A stretch of DNA of 64,000 bases from the NCBI GenBank assembly GCA_022181065.1, contig BQMY01000083.1, forward strand, positions 1-64,000. The letters are read 5' to 3'. Origin of the DNA: Melioribacteraceae bacterium. Lineage in GTDB: Bacteria; Bacteroidota; Ignavibacteria; Ignavibacteriales; Melioribacteraceae. The notes beneath the pieces were generated by a model, which was given only the letters and a program-made list of their open reading frames with translations, made no database searches and had not been told where the DNA came from. This document shows, piece by piece, positions 27,232-37,300 of the stretch. The position numbers and the translations under genes were made by a program. Position 1 is the stretch's first letter, and each line of letters opens with the position of its first letter.

Positions 27232-29544
27232 ATGATAAAATATTCCTTTATTCTTTTTATTTTGTTTGCACAAATTTGCATATTGGCTCAGGAAATTGAA
27301 ATTCCATCAAGATGGTTTTTTGTAAAATCAGCTCTGGAAGACGGCAAAGGTGATCGAGGATACTTTGATATTCCTGGTCATCCAAAAAAACTAAAAGATG
27401 CCAACGGACTGGAATTATGGAGCAATCCGGATGACGGTCGTGACAGACAATTCAAATTCGAAAAACAGTCTGATGGTACGTATATAATTTATTGTCGTGC
27501 CGGCAGAAATACTCATGTAGTTGCTCAGGAGAATAATAAGCCGGGAAACGGTACCGATGTAAGAGTGATAAATAAAAAGTTTGGTAACCATAAAAAGTGG
27601 CGTGTTAAACATTTGGGTGATGGCCGTTTTAAGTTTTATGGAAAAAACAATTATGTAATTTGTGCTGATGCAAGAAAATCCGGTAATGGTACAAACGTCC
27701 ACTTATGGGAAGATCATGAAGGGCCATGGATGGAATGGGTGCTTATTGAACGTGGAGGCAATAAAAGACGAAAATTTGTACCAACTGTTAAAGCTAAACA
27801 GACTGAAGTTAGCATAAACGAGGGTAAGGCAAAATCAGGTTTATTCCAGCTTATACCAGATAAATGGTTTGGTGTTCAGACTGCCATGGAAAAGCAGGTA
27901 CCTAATAGTTACAAAGGAAGCTGGGATGTACCGGGTGATCCTGAAAGAGTTAATGGAAAAGCTGACCTTTGGTCATGGAATCTAAAAGGGTTTAAAGCCC
28001 CGGACGTTCTGTTTAAGTTCGAAAAGCAGAGCGACGGTTCTTATTATATTTATTCAAAAATGGGCTATCCAAACTATGTTTGTCAGGTTGCCAAAAGCAA
28101 TTCAGCAAATGGTACAAGTTTCGAAATAGCTAAAAAAGATGGTTCTGCAAAGCAAAAGTTTTATGTTTTTACTAACCTGACAGGTGGTATAAAAGTTTAT
28201 TCGCATGATGGCTATGTTGTTTGTCTTGATGGCAGAAGCTCAGAAAATAAATCCAATATTCATATGTGGGAAGCACATAGTGGTAACTGGACAGAATGGA
28301 GCTTAATTGATCCTGAAACGGGCTCAAAATTTACTCTTAAGCCTGCCATTAATCTTGATCATATTAAAGCAAAAAAAACAACAGGCCCTAATGCAGATAA
28401 ACTATTAAGAGATATAGATAATGCATATGCAGAGCTGTTTAAGTCAGCCGGAAACATATCAGGACTTACATCAAGCGCAAAAAAGGTAAATGGTGTATTA
28501 AACAAGTTTACATCTGTATCCGACAGACTAAGCGAGATGGAAAACAAAGTAGCTAATACACGCAAGGCGCTCCTGGCCGTTAAGCATCTTCCTTTAATAG
28601 GACCCGCGGCAACACCAGTAACATTAACTCTAAAGTCAACGGGTGCAACAATTAATAAAGCTCTGACCAAAGTACAGAGTTTTGAACAGCCTGTAATTCG
28701 TCCGGTATCTGATAAAACCAATTCGTTGGAAGATGTTTCATCATTAACAAATGAATATCTTGGTCAGATAGCTGAGCAGCTCTTGTTACTTAAGATGCAG
28801 ACAGTTGACAAATGTAATTGTATAGCAAGTACAAATAATTCTGCTGCAAAGGCAAATTTCGAAAAAAATGCAACAGAAGTAAGTAAAACAGTTAACAAAA
28901 TTGCTCCTGCACTACAAACCTCTAACAAGCTGGTAGCTGATGCCCGTAAATTTAGCGATACCTTTAAGCCTATAGGCAATACAATTGATAAAGCCGTAAA
29001 CAGCACCAATAAATTTATGAACGTATTTGGTAAAACTGAAAAAGCTGCCAATAAAATTAATGACGTTCTTGATAAACGATTTAAGAAAAAATACCTGAAA
29101 AAGACTGTTATAAATATTAGTCTGCGAGATGTACTGACAGCAGGCGGTGCATTTAAGAAAGCTAAAAAATGGCTTAAGAAGCTAAAAATAGATATAGACA
29201 AATGGGCCAGAAAAGCCTTAAAACCGGTCACAAATCAGCTTGGTGAAAAAATACCTTCTGTGCCAAATCTTGATCAGTATTTTGGTGTTGTGAACAGTCT
29301 AAAAGCTAAGGGCGACAATATTAAGGATCAGTTAAACCTTGTTAAGAAATTTAAAGACGAACTTGAGAATGTAAGAACCGGACTTCAGAATGATATAATA
29401 AACAAAGTTGCTGGTTCAGATTGTAACTCAGGTAAAACAACTAAGGCTGCGTCTGCTTCCGGCAGCAAAAAAAAGGATAAAAAAAAGCCTGAAATCAAAT
29501 CTGTAAAAGATCTCGAAAACTGGTTGAAAAAACAGAAGAAGTAA
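27232..29544 (+). CDS. Secreted protein: two ricin-type modules plus helical C-terminal domain
   Basis: The 770-residue protein has a signal peptide (ending ICILAQ). Two ricin-like modules follow (about 24-178 and 205-360), each with a D(I/V)PG(H/D)P start, FKFEKQSDG(T/S)Y, and a closing (N/S)HxW E-H-x-G-x-W-x-EW-x-LI. Residues ~370-720 are a long helical domain with VKHLPLIGPAATPV, KKYLKKTVINISLRDV and WARKALKPVTNQLGEKIPS. The tail is Lys-rich (KKKDKKKPEIKS). The ricin modules match the 308-residue protein at 19613 and the helical part matches the protein at 25000, so it links the two. Ricin folds usually bind sugars; the helical part is unassigned. The start has AAGG 8 bases upstream, and a hairpin terminator follows. 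Confidence 0.78.
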   Translation: MIKYSFILFILFAQICILAQEIEIPSRWFFVKSALEDGKGDRGYFDIPGHPKKLKDANGLELWSNPDDGRDRQFKFEKQSDGTYIIYCRAGRNTHVVAQENNKPGNGTDVRVINKKFGNHKKWRVKHLGDGRFKFYGKNNYVICADARKSGNGTNVHLWEDHEGPWMEWVLIERGGNKRRKFVPTVKAKQTEVSINEGKAKSGLFQLIPDKWFGVQTAMEKQVPNSYKGSWDVPGDPERVNGKADLWSWNLKGFKAPDVLFKFEKQSDGSYYIYSKMGYPNYVCQVAKSNSANGTSFEIAKKDGSAKQKFYVFTNLTGGIKVYSHDGYVVCLDGRSSENKSNIHMWEAHSGNWTEWSLIDPETGSKFTLKPAINLDHIKAKKTTGPNADKLLRDIDNAYAELFKSAGNISGLTSSAKKVNGVLNKFTSVSDRLSEMENKVANTRKALLAVKHLPLIGPAATPVTLTLKSTGATINKALTKVQSFEQPVIRPVSDKTNSLEDVSSLTNEYLGQIAEQLLLLKMQTVDKCNCIASTNNSAAKANFEKNATEVSKTVNKIAPALQTSNKLVADARKFSDTFKPIGNTIDKAVNSTNKFMNVFGKTEKAANKINDVLDKRFKKKYLKKTVINISLRDVLTAGGAFKKAKKWLKKLKIDIDKWARKALKPVTNQLGEKIPSVPNLDQYFGVVNSLKAKGDNIKDQLNLVKKFKDELENVRTGLQNDIINKVAGSDCNSGKTTKAASASGSKKKDKKKPEIKSVKDLENWLKKQKK

Positions 29545-29577
29545 TACCGGATGTTTCTTAAATATAATTAACATTTA

Positions 29578-29602
29578 CCCTGCCTTCTTAAAAAAGGCAG
29601 GG
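29578..29602 (+). terminator. Hairpin terminator after the 770-residue lectin/helical gene
   Basis: CCCTGCCTT (29578-29586) pairs with AAGGCAGGG (29594-29602) across a 7-base loop, 34 bases past the stop, followed by GCTCTTGTT. Confidence 0.65.
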
Positions 29603-29620
29603 GCTCTTGTTAACCTATAA

Positions 29621-29942
29621 ATGGAAATAAAAATGATCAGACAAGAATGTCACCTTTTAATATTTTCTCTTTTCGTCATGGTTAATTTGTCTGTGCAGAC
29701 ATTCAAGAATCCATCGTACGAATGGTTAAAAGAGCTCTAAAACCAGTTAATAAAAAACCTGGAGAAAAGCTTCCGGCTTGTTCCGAATATGAATAAATAT
29801 TACAAAGAGCTGATAAGTTAAAGGTCAGCTAAATGAAATGACTGATGCTGCATATCTGGCTGATGAATATAAAAAGAAAGTTGCAGATCTTAAAAGTGTA
29901 TTACAGGGTACAAAAGAAAAAGAGTTCCTTACAAATAGATAA
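29621..29942 (+). pseudogene. Decayed, internally deleted copy of the lectin/helical-domain gene
   Basis: ATG 29621 opens a 39-codon frame with a signal-peptide-like start (HLLIFSLFVMVNLSVQ). After a frame change near 29698, the DNA encodes DIQESIVRMVKRALKPVNKK then PGEKLPACSEYE and a stop. This matches DIDKWARKALKPVTNQLGEKIPSVPNLDQY of the protein ending at 29544. The match continues past the stop (ILQRADKLK), shifts frame once more near 29820, and reads GQLNEMTDAAYLADEYKKKV to a stop at 29942, equivalent to DQLNLVKKFKDELENV. So one signal region is joined to the last part of the helical domain, with the lectin part missing and at least two frameshifts plus a stop. This is inactivation by deletion and decay. 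Confidence 0.7.
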
Positions 29943-30021
29943 GAAATCCTGTTTTAGTGACTCGTTCTGAAGAAAAATTGATTGTGGTAATTTAATGCAA
30001 TCGAATGTGTGGTTCCCTGGA

Positions 30022-30861
30022 CTAAGATGTGGTCTTCTTAAATTTAAGAAAGTAATACTTGAGCAAATTCTTCATGCTTATGTATTCGAGAAATTTAATC
30101 TGAAATCGTGAAAAAAGATTATTACCGGTCATCTCCTTTCCCGCAGCATTGAGGTATGTAAATGTTGGAAGTGTATTTTTTGTTACATCCATAATATGAG
30201 ATACTTCAAATCCGGTCTTAGCCGATATTTTCTTGTATTTTGATATAGTGTAACGAAGATCAAAATCACCAAAATAACTCGCCCTCTGATTTTTCCAAAT
30301 CAGATATTTACCTAACTTAAAATTCTCCGCGGAAATAAAATCAGAAATTATAAACTGCCCTTCAGGTTTCAATACCCTGTTCACCTCTTTAAAGTATGCT
30401 TCCCGATCACTAAAATGAAAAATAGCCTCAACTGTAAAAAGAATATCAACTGAGGCAGACGCAAAAGGTAGTTTAACAGCATCACCGGTAACATAAAATA
30501 TATTATTCCGGTTGTCTGGATTTATATGATTTTTTGCATGAACAAGCTGTCGGATATCAATATTCAAACCGACAATTGTTTTATTAGCTGAATTTTTATT
30601 AAGAAAATCAATTGTTCCACCAAAACCACAAGCGATATCAGCAATTACAGATTCATTAGAGGGCTCTGCCAGTTTTACAAGCTGTTCTACAAGAGCTTCC
30701 TGAGCATCAGCGTACTCTTTCGCGGTAACTTTATTTTTATGCGGATTCTCCCAATATCCCCAATGGATATTTTTACTAAATGCCTCTGATAATTCACTGT
30801 CCTTTTCGGAAAATTTTTTCAGAACATGATCGAAATAGGGTAGATTAATTTTTTTTGCCAT
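30022..30861 (-). CDS. Class I SAM-dependent methyltransferase
   Basis: The 279-residue protein has the SAM-binding motif VIADIACGFGGTIDFL near residue 68. It also has acidic loop VGLNIDIRQL, motif ILFTVEAIFHFSD and RVLKPEGQFIISDFIS, the layout of UbiE/sterol-type small-molecule methyltransferases. The substrate is unknown. It starts 3 bases after the stop of the acyltransferase-like gene, so the two are translationally coupled and may modify the same metabolite. No membrane segment or signal peptide is present. Confidence 0.88.
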   Translation of the reverse strand: MAKKINLPYFDHVLKKFSEKDSELSEAFSKNIHWGYWENPHKNKVTAKEYADAQEALVEQLVKLAEPSNESVIADIACGFGGTIDFLNKNSANKTIVGLNIDIRQLVHAKNHINPDNRNNIFYVTGDAVKLPFASASVDILFTVEAIFHFSDREAYFKEVNRVLKPEGQFIISDFISAENFKLGKYLIWKNQRASYFGDFDLRYTISKYKKISAKTGFEVSHIMDVTKNTLPTFTYLNAAGKEMTGNNLFSRFQIKFLEYISMKNLLKYYFLKFKKTTS

Positions 30862-30864
30862 AGA

Positions 30865-31671
30865 TTAGCCATTATTCAGATTTATATCGTTAATATGTTT
30901 ATCCAATCCTTTATATAACACTGAAATATTTTTCTTTACCTGATTCATAAAACCGGCTACATCGGCTCCATCAACTACAATGTGATCAGCAGAAACAGTA
31001 AGTTTCAGAAAAGTTCTTTCTACAAACTCTCCCCTTATCTTTACAACTTTTTGAGAAGTTGAGCCTAAAAATACGGCGGATGTATGAAACGGAATGCCAT
31101 TGTTCCAGGCGTCGGCGGTAAACAACATATTATTTACGACCAGGGTAGAGCCCATAATCTTGTCATGAATAACCGGAAAATATCTTAAAGTATTGTAATA
31201 AGCCATTCTCAAAAACTGAGGGAATTTCAAAAAAAACTTCAGTTCGTTACTATCCATTTGTTTTCCAGGTTTGAATTGCTCAATCTCATTTTGGATTTCA
31301 AATGGGGATTTAAAATTGAATTCCCTGATATATTGTGGAAGTAACAATCCCTCACCATTATGCTCATAAATTGTTGGAAGCATTGCTGATAATTTTCCGG
31401 GAGAATAATATCTGTTTCCTAAACCTTTAACAGCCGCCATTCTGGGAAAATCATTGTATGCTCTTCCGATACAAAAAAGCGCATAACTATATAGCGAAAG
31501 ATTAATCTTTTTTTCTCTTCTAAGAGTCTTTAAAGTTTTACGAACCTCGGTAATATCAACTTCAGAGATTGAAGTAACAATCCTTTTCTTTTTAGATAGC
31601 TTGAGAGCATCAAGAGTGAGTTTTCGTATAAGATGATCTTTGTATTTGAGACATGAATTACTTTGCTTCAT
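30865..31671 (-). CDS. Stand-alone E2-type (2-oxoacid dehydrogenase) acyltransferase domain protein
   Basis: The 268-residue protein resembles the catalytic domain of E2 acyltransferases and of chloramphenicol acetyltransferase. The N-terminal half has KKRIVTSISEVDITEVRK and the C-terminal half has the active-site motif SADHIVVDGADVAGFM with His230 and Asp234 in the H-x3-DG arrangement. There is no lipoyl domain and no peripheral-subunit-binding domain, and no E1 or E3 gene is nearby. It is therefore unlikely to work in a dehydrogenase complex and more likely transfers an acyl group to or from CoA on a small molecule. It is paired with the methyltransferase gene 3 bases downstream. Confidence 0.75.
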   Translation of the reverse strand: MKQSNSCLKYKDHLIRKLTLDALKLSKKKRIVTSISEVDITEVRKTLKTLRREKKINLSLYSYALFCIGRAYNDFPRMAAVKGLGNRYYSPGKLSAMLPTIYEHNGEGLLLPQYIREFNFKSPFEIQNEIEQFKPGKQMDSNELKFFLKFPQFLRMAYYNTLRYFPVIHDKIMGSTLVVNNMLFTADAWNNGIPFHTSAVFLGSTSQKVVKIRGEFVERTFLKLTVSADHIVVDGADVAGFMNQVKKNISVLYKGLDKHINDINLNNG

Positions 31672-31761
31672 TACAGTTTAATTCCTGCTCTGGATTATTT
31701 ATTCATTTATGAAATATATGAATAACTGCCGATAGAATAAAACCAAAGAATGCACATAAAA

Positions 31762-31789
31762 AAAGCCCGAACAAAATCACCCGGGCTTT
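31762..31789 (-). terminator. Rho-independent terminator after the lamin-tail T9SS gene
   Basis: AAAGCCCG (31762-31769) pairs with CGGGCTTT (31782-31789). On the minus strand the stem runs into seven T. It lies 25 bases past the stop of the gene at 31815-33161. Confidence 0.85.
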
Positions 31790-31814
31790 CAAAATCATAA
31801 AAATGATTAAATGT

Positions 31815-33161
31815 TTATTTGATAAGCATCATTTTTCTGCTTTGTGCGAATTCACCTGCGGAAATTGAATAAACATAGATACCGGAGGTTAACTGAGAGG
31901 CATCGAAATTTATAGTATGATAACCTGCATCCATAGCGGTGTTGACAAGTTCAGCGACTTCCTGACCAAGCATGTTGTAAACAACTACTTTTACATCAGA
32001 TGCAACAGGAAGAGCGAAGTTGATTGTAGTGGACGGGTTGAATGGATTTGGATAGTTCTGACCCAATTCAAATGATTCCGGAGTACCAAATGATACTTCA
32101 ACTACATCAGAATATTCAACAGCACCATCAAAATCGACTTGTTTTAATCTGTACTGATAATTACCTGTAGCTTCCGGATAGTCAGTAAATGAATATTTCT
32201 GAATTTCTGAAGTTGTACCATTACCTTCAACAAATGCGATATTTACAAACTGACCATCTTCAGATGCTCTTTCAACTTCAAATCCTTTATTGTTAGTTTC
32301 TGTAGCTGTACTCCAGTCAAGGATAACGCTATTTTCAGAAACTGAAACTGCAAATGAGCTTAGTTCAACCGGTACGCCACCATCCACAATACCAGGATTA
32401 GGTTCTGTGTATGTTGTATCCCATGAAGTTAAAATATCTTCGGTTGTCTCATCATGACCTGTAATTCCGTTACCACCTGTTAAAGTTTCACCGGTTTCAA
32501 AAACAATGCGTTTTGCGGTGAACCCAAACCCGGGATCAGAATCAGGCATCGGCATGGTGAACGCATCAGCTAAATACGTAGACGCGTCTGTATCCGCGTC
32601 AGGACCATCAACACTAACGTCTGTTTTATTAGCAATCATATTGGTTGTGCTTGGTGTACCAAGAAAAACCATATCCACATCCTGTACCAGATCACTTACG
32701 CCATCCCAGTAGAACAATGTAGTCTGCTCACCACTATTGGTTAGACCACTGCTGGATACTGTAAATTCAGAAAGCATATCAGGTGTGTCATCTGTACCCT
32801 TGATCTCGTAATCAGCGGCAATACCGTAATTGGCAAAAAAACCCGCACCATCAAAAGCGATTGTTATCACCTGACCATTTGCAATCATGGCTCCGTCAGG
32901 AAATTTAACGATAAAATCAGATGTGCCTATATCAGGAGTGGGACCAGCACCGAATAAACCCGGGAAAAGCGCATAGTCCATATCATCAGATAAATAATAA
33001 TTTGTAAGATCAACCGCTGAACCGGTAAAGTTTGCTATTTCAATAAACTCACCATCTGTAGGTGTTAAACATGCCTCTGTTAGCAGAAGGTGATCCACCT
33101 GGGCAAAAAGGTTAAAACTTAAAAAAAGTGTTGCTGCAACTAGTAGATTTCTAATTTTCAT
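31815..33161 (-). CDS. Lamin-tail domain protein with T9SS sorting domain
   Basis: The 448-residue secreted protein has a signal peptide (ending NLFAQ). A lamin-tail (LTD)-type domain follows (LLTEACLTPTDGEFIEIANFTGSAVDLTNYYLSDD). Next is a fibronectin-III-like segment common before T9SS tails (PVELSSFAVSVSENSVILDW, GFEVERASEDGQF, YQYRLKQVDFDG). The sorting domain runs from FELGQNYPNPFNPSTTINF to SRKMMLIK. LTD domains in bacteria are found in surface and extracellular proteins, often with nucleases or adhesins. No catalytic domain is present here. It is monocistronic, with its own terminator. Confidence 0.85.
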   Translation of the reverse strand: MKIRNLLVAATLFLSFNLFAQVDHLLLTEACLTPTDGEFIEIANFTGSAVDLTNYYLSDDMDYALFPGLFGAGPTPDIGTSDFIVKFPDGAMIANGQVITIAFDGAGFFANYGIAADYEIKGTDDTPDMLSEFTVSSSGLTNSGEQTTLFYWDGVSDLVQDVDMVFLGTPSTTNMIANKTDVSVDGPDADTDASTYLADAFTMPMPDSDPGFGFTAKRIVFETGETLTGGNGITGHDETTEDILTSWDTTYTEPNPGIVDGGVPVELSSFAVSVSENSVILDWSTATETNNKGFEVERASEDGQFVNIAFVEGNGTTSEIQKYSFTDYPEATGNYQYRLKQVDFDGAVEYSDVVEVSFGTPESFELGQNYPNPFNPSTTINFALPVASDVKVVVYNMLGQEVAELVNTAMDAGYHTINFDASQLTSGIYVYSISAGEFAQSRKMMLIK

Positions 33162-33324
33162 CTAGTCTCCTTTTATTTGGTTAAATAGTTATTTTATAAT
33201 TTCAACGCTCAAGGTTATGAATTTTTTTGCAAACAAAAAACCTAAAAATCTTTCACAGCCGAACAGATTTAGTTTCATCTTTGTTTCGCGTCAAATATGC
33301 GATAATATTGTAATACATTTCAAA

Positions 33325-34206
33325 TTAATTATCAAATTTTGGTCTTACCATACCTTCAAGTCCGACCATCTCTATTAAATCTCTGTACGTAATCGACTTC
33401 ACATTATTTTTTACCAGCGCCGCCCGGAATTCTTCCGAAAGCAGACTCTTCAACTCTCCTTCACGGTGTTTACTCATCTCCTTCAATCCAAACGAATTCA
33501 TGTCGATCATCGCTGCAAGTTCAGGAGTATCATATCCAACGTGAGTAACCTGCAGATTTATTCCCGGTTCAAGTTTTTCAATTACAGATACAAGTGCTTC
33601 ATCTTTCTTGCCCAGATTTGCACCGTAAGTATCATTTGAATATTTCTCGCCAAAATACATCGAAATCGCAAGTCCGTATTCTTCAGCAAGATTTTCTGCA
33701 AGTGTTCTTGTCTCTTCAGTCTGGACTGCGGCACCCATATGAAAATCCATATAGTCAATCTTTATCCCCGAGTTCATTGCCCTGTCTAACTGAGCTCTTA
33801 GTTCTTTTTCTATTTCATCAATTTTCGGGTTGTTGGCAAAAAGTTTTGAGCGCGAAGGGAAAAAATATCCATATTCATCGACAAGACCTGGAACAGCATC
33901 CTTACCGCTAATCGGTCCCCACCTGTAATTTTTCCATTCTGCATTAAGTGTTAAATGGATTCCCACGCTTACTTCGGGGTGTTCCTTAAGTATATCAACC
34001 GCCTCCTGATACCAGGGGCATACAAACATTATTGATACCGAAGATGGTAACCCCGATTCTATTACCTCTTTTACAGCCATGTTTACGCTATGACTCATCC
34101 CGAAATCATCCATTCTCACAAGATGGTACCTGGTATCCGGGTCTATCCCGCTTTGCGAAAAAAGTAATGAGAAACAGAATAACAGAAATAAAACCATTTT
34201 TTTCAT
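33325..34206 (-). CDS. YdjC/ChbG-type carbohydrate deacetylase, secreted
   Basis: The ~293-residue protein has a signal peptide (FLLFCFSLLFSQ) and a YdjC-fold deacetylase domain. The metal-binding motif RMDDFGMSHSVN holds the Asp pair, and VGIHLTLNAEW and QVTHVGYDTPEL supply further His. YdjC/ChbG enzymes remove acetyl groups from sugars such as chitooligosaccharides. Here the export signal is unusual compared with cytoplasmic ChbG and points to periplasmic or extracellular glycans. I prefer ATG 34206; a GTG at 34215 is possible. It follows the terminator of the large phosphorylase-like gene, so it is probably a separate unit. Confidence 0.87.
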   Translation of the reverse strand: MKKMVLFLLFCFSLLFSQSGIDPDTRYHLVRMDDFGMSHSVNMAVKEVIESGLPSSVSIMFVCPWYQEAVDILKEHPEVSVGIHLTLNAEWKNYRWGPISGKDAVPGLVDEYGYFFPSRSKLFANNPKIDEIEKELRAQLDRAMNSGIKIDYMDFHMGAAVQTEETRTLAENLAEEYGLAISMYFGEKYSNDTYGANLGKKDEALVSVIEKLEPGINLQVTHVGYDTPELAAMIDMNSFGLKEMSKHREGELKSLLSEEFRAALVKNNVKSITYRDLIEMVGLEGMVRPKFDN

Positions 34207-34268
34207 GTTAACCACTAATTCTCTTCTGATATTTTTGATTGAATTTACTAATAATAATAGAGATAAAA

Positions 34269-34294
34269 AAGCCTGAGCATTACTGTTCAGGCTT
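34269..34294 (-). terminator. Rho-independent terminator after the phosphorylase-like gene
   Basis: AAGCCTGA (34269-34276) pairs with TCAGGCTT (34287-34294), followed on the minus strand by six T. It lies 36 bases past the stop of the 1154-residue gene. Confidence 0.85.
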
Positions 34295-34330
34295 ATTATA
34301 ACACATCATTGCAAAGACAGGTAATACATA

Positions 34331-37300
34331 TTATCTTTTGCCTGATTCATCGAAATAAACTTCAACTTTACGGATTATGTTCTCTCTCTTAAAAATTGAT
34401 TGACTCATTTTTTTACTTATGGATAACTCATCAAATTCTTTGATTTCGCCATCCCTACTTGTCACGACCACCTTATTATCTTTTCCCAGTTTGTATATTA
34501 CCGGTAACTGACAGAGAGTGAAAGCAAGTGAATTTGTATCACAATCCAGTTCACTTTTAACTCCGGAAAGATCATAATAAACAAATTTTTCACGATCCGT
34601 TAAAAACTCATCGGTATTAAGTAATGAAGGATTAAAAGTTATCTTTGAATTCTCTACAATTACACCCAGTTCACCTATTCTTGAAAGAATATCCTCTTTT
34701 ACCTGACCGGTCATTCCAGGCTGCTGAACGCCAGTAAATGAAGGAGTATGAGAATATGGATCAGTTGGAAACGCGCCATATTTATTGGGTGCTTTTTCCG
34801 CGCCAATACCTTTTTTGATATCGTAAAAATTTTTTTCAAGAGCGTCAAGGTCACTCTTGTCCGCACTTTCTTTCTCTGCTTTTCTGTAGTTCTCATAAAC
34901 AGCAAGCAGCAATTTTGAGACCATATGCCAATAAATTGATCCCAAACCTTCATATTTGTAGAATGTATTTGCCCTGCCGGTAAACTCTTCATGATCAAAT
35001 GTATCTTCATAAATTTCCAGCAGCAGAGTTTTATCACTTTTTACAAGTTCTGAATAGACTGCTTTGTCAAGCATTTCTAACTTATTCTGTAATGCGTCAG
35101 AATTAATGAGATCACTCTGAAAATGATAATTTCCAACGCTATCTTTATAAATGACGCTTTGATCAGAATTTTGAAGCATTTTTTCGACCAGTTTTGAACC
35201 TTCAAGTTTATCAGGTTGAATTATGTTTTTCTCCCGAAACAATGGTAGTCTCTTGAACGGATAGAGGATATAACTATTCTGGTCTTCACGGTAGAGCGAA
35301 CTGGATTTTAAGGTTTTCAGCAGATGAAGTGTTTCTTTGGTAGAAAGATAACCGGAACTCAGAACAGCAACTTGTCCTTCAAGCATTTCGTAAAGATGAA
35401 GAACCTTCATCTCCTTTTCTGAAATAGAAAGTACGTTGTAAGCGTTGTATAAACCATCCCTTCGCTTATTAACTTTTATAGTGTTATCTATAGAAGTTAG
35501 TGAGGCATCTATTAATTCAATAATCTGATCTTTCTTAATATCCTGCTCTCTACCGGAAAAACCGTTTTTATAAATTTTATTTCTGTATTCTGAAGCAATC
35601 TTCCCAAATTCATCAACTATAATTTTGCGTTCTGCATTTGTTATAGTTGAAACATCAACACCTCCAAATTCCTTTAACACTTTAGATATTCCAATAAATA
35701 AACTGTGCAATTCCGCGGATATTTTGTACTCTGCTTGTTCATGCTCTGAAACAAATTTTTTAATAAAGTTCAGGTATCTTCTTAAATAATAGAGCGTAAC
35801 CATTGAAACCCCATAACCCACTAACGCGTTATTAGCGTCATTCCATTCAGGGCGCTGGGTATTCATCCAGATTCCTCCACCGGGAACGAAATTCGACATT
35901 TTTACGAGTCCGGTGAGCAATAATTTTTCAATCAGATTTACCTGAACAAGTTTCTGGTCTTCCCATTTAAGGTATTTTGTGTCCCATCCGTATTTCTCAG
36001 CTTCATCTCTTAATCTGTGGTTAAGGTCTTCATCAAAAACAATAGTATCTCGGGGATTTTTCAGAATCTCATCATAACTTTTGATTCGATACGGTACATT
36101 AGCAAATGAGAACAGCTTTTTATTTACAAAATATTCAAGAGCGCCGGGATTAAATTCCCTGGATAATTCAAGAAGTTTCAGCAAATAAATTACCTGATGA
36201 TCACCCCAGTAACCAATATTTGCCCACGGATTGTGAGGCTCCAAATCTTCCCAGTCGAAACCGTCACGAAATATTCTGTAAGGATTGTAACCATCCGCGG
36301 TAGTGTTATTAAGAAATTTTGTGATCATTGACTCTGTAAATCCCGGGTACGAGAAAGCGAGGGCTTCCCAGTTTTGGAAAACATCGCGCCAATTCCCCTG
36401 ATAATTGAGCACAACTTCGTCGTTTTCATCTCTAACATCAATCGAGAAGTTATTCCACGGTCTGCTCGGGTCACCATGTCTTCTGCTGAACGTGAGGGGC
36501 AGATATTCTAAAGTAAGACGTGTAAAATGAGGGTCATCCAATTTCTCTACCTTCGCAAGCAGGTCTGAGTGCAATAATTTTCCCGGCAAGTTACTAAAGA
36601 AAGCATTGTGAGTTTTCAGCACATAAGGATTGGCATTTTTAATGAAACTAATAAAATCATCTTTCATAATGTTGTAGCCATCAGGGAAAATGCCGCCCCG
36701 CATTACATTAAATAATACGTTGGAGAAATGTCGCGCTGAAAGAAGTCTATTGGAAGTGAGCTGGATTCCATCTGAAGAAGAAATAATTTTTCTTATACCT
36801 TCCGATGTAGCCTTAATTTCCTGATAAATATCAGATTTGAGGTTCGAATCAGAGCTAATTTCATTCAATTTCACCAGATCGCCGGCATTCTGATTTATTT
36901 CAGCAAGAATAAACCAGTCAGATGAAGATTTCGGTTTTAATTCTAAATTTGAATTTATTATGTACGCACCCTTTATCCCTTTGGAATCAGCTTCCTCATT
37001 TATTGCCAGGTTTTTTCTGAATCTATCAATTTGCTTTACACTAAGGAGTATTTTATCTCTGACAATTCCTGAACTGAACACTGTTGTCGCGATAAGGGAC
37101 TCACTAGGCTGAGCGCGATCTGATGGAATTGAGCTGAGTGAAAAAACTCCAATCCCACTTTCTTTCATCAATTCATTTTTTTTGTAACCGTCAACAAGTG
37201 TACTGAATTCATTTTGAAGTTGTCTATAAATACCGGAAGGGAGAATGTTTCTTATACCGTCTAAAATTTCCAGCTCAATTTTATCGTCACTAAAACTTCT

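Noticed and set aside
28764-29231. 155-codon frame antisense to the helical domain of the 770-residue protein
   Set aside because: Produced by the Lys/Ala-rich codons on the other strand; hydrophobic composition is an artefact of reading AAA/GCx in reverse.
34711-35037. 108-codon minus-strand frame inside the phosphorylase-like gene
   Set aside because: Alternate frame fully inside a long gene with strong family motifs; no own start signal.
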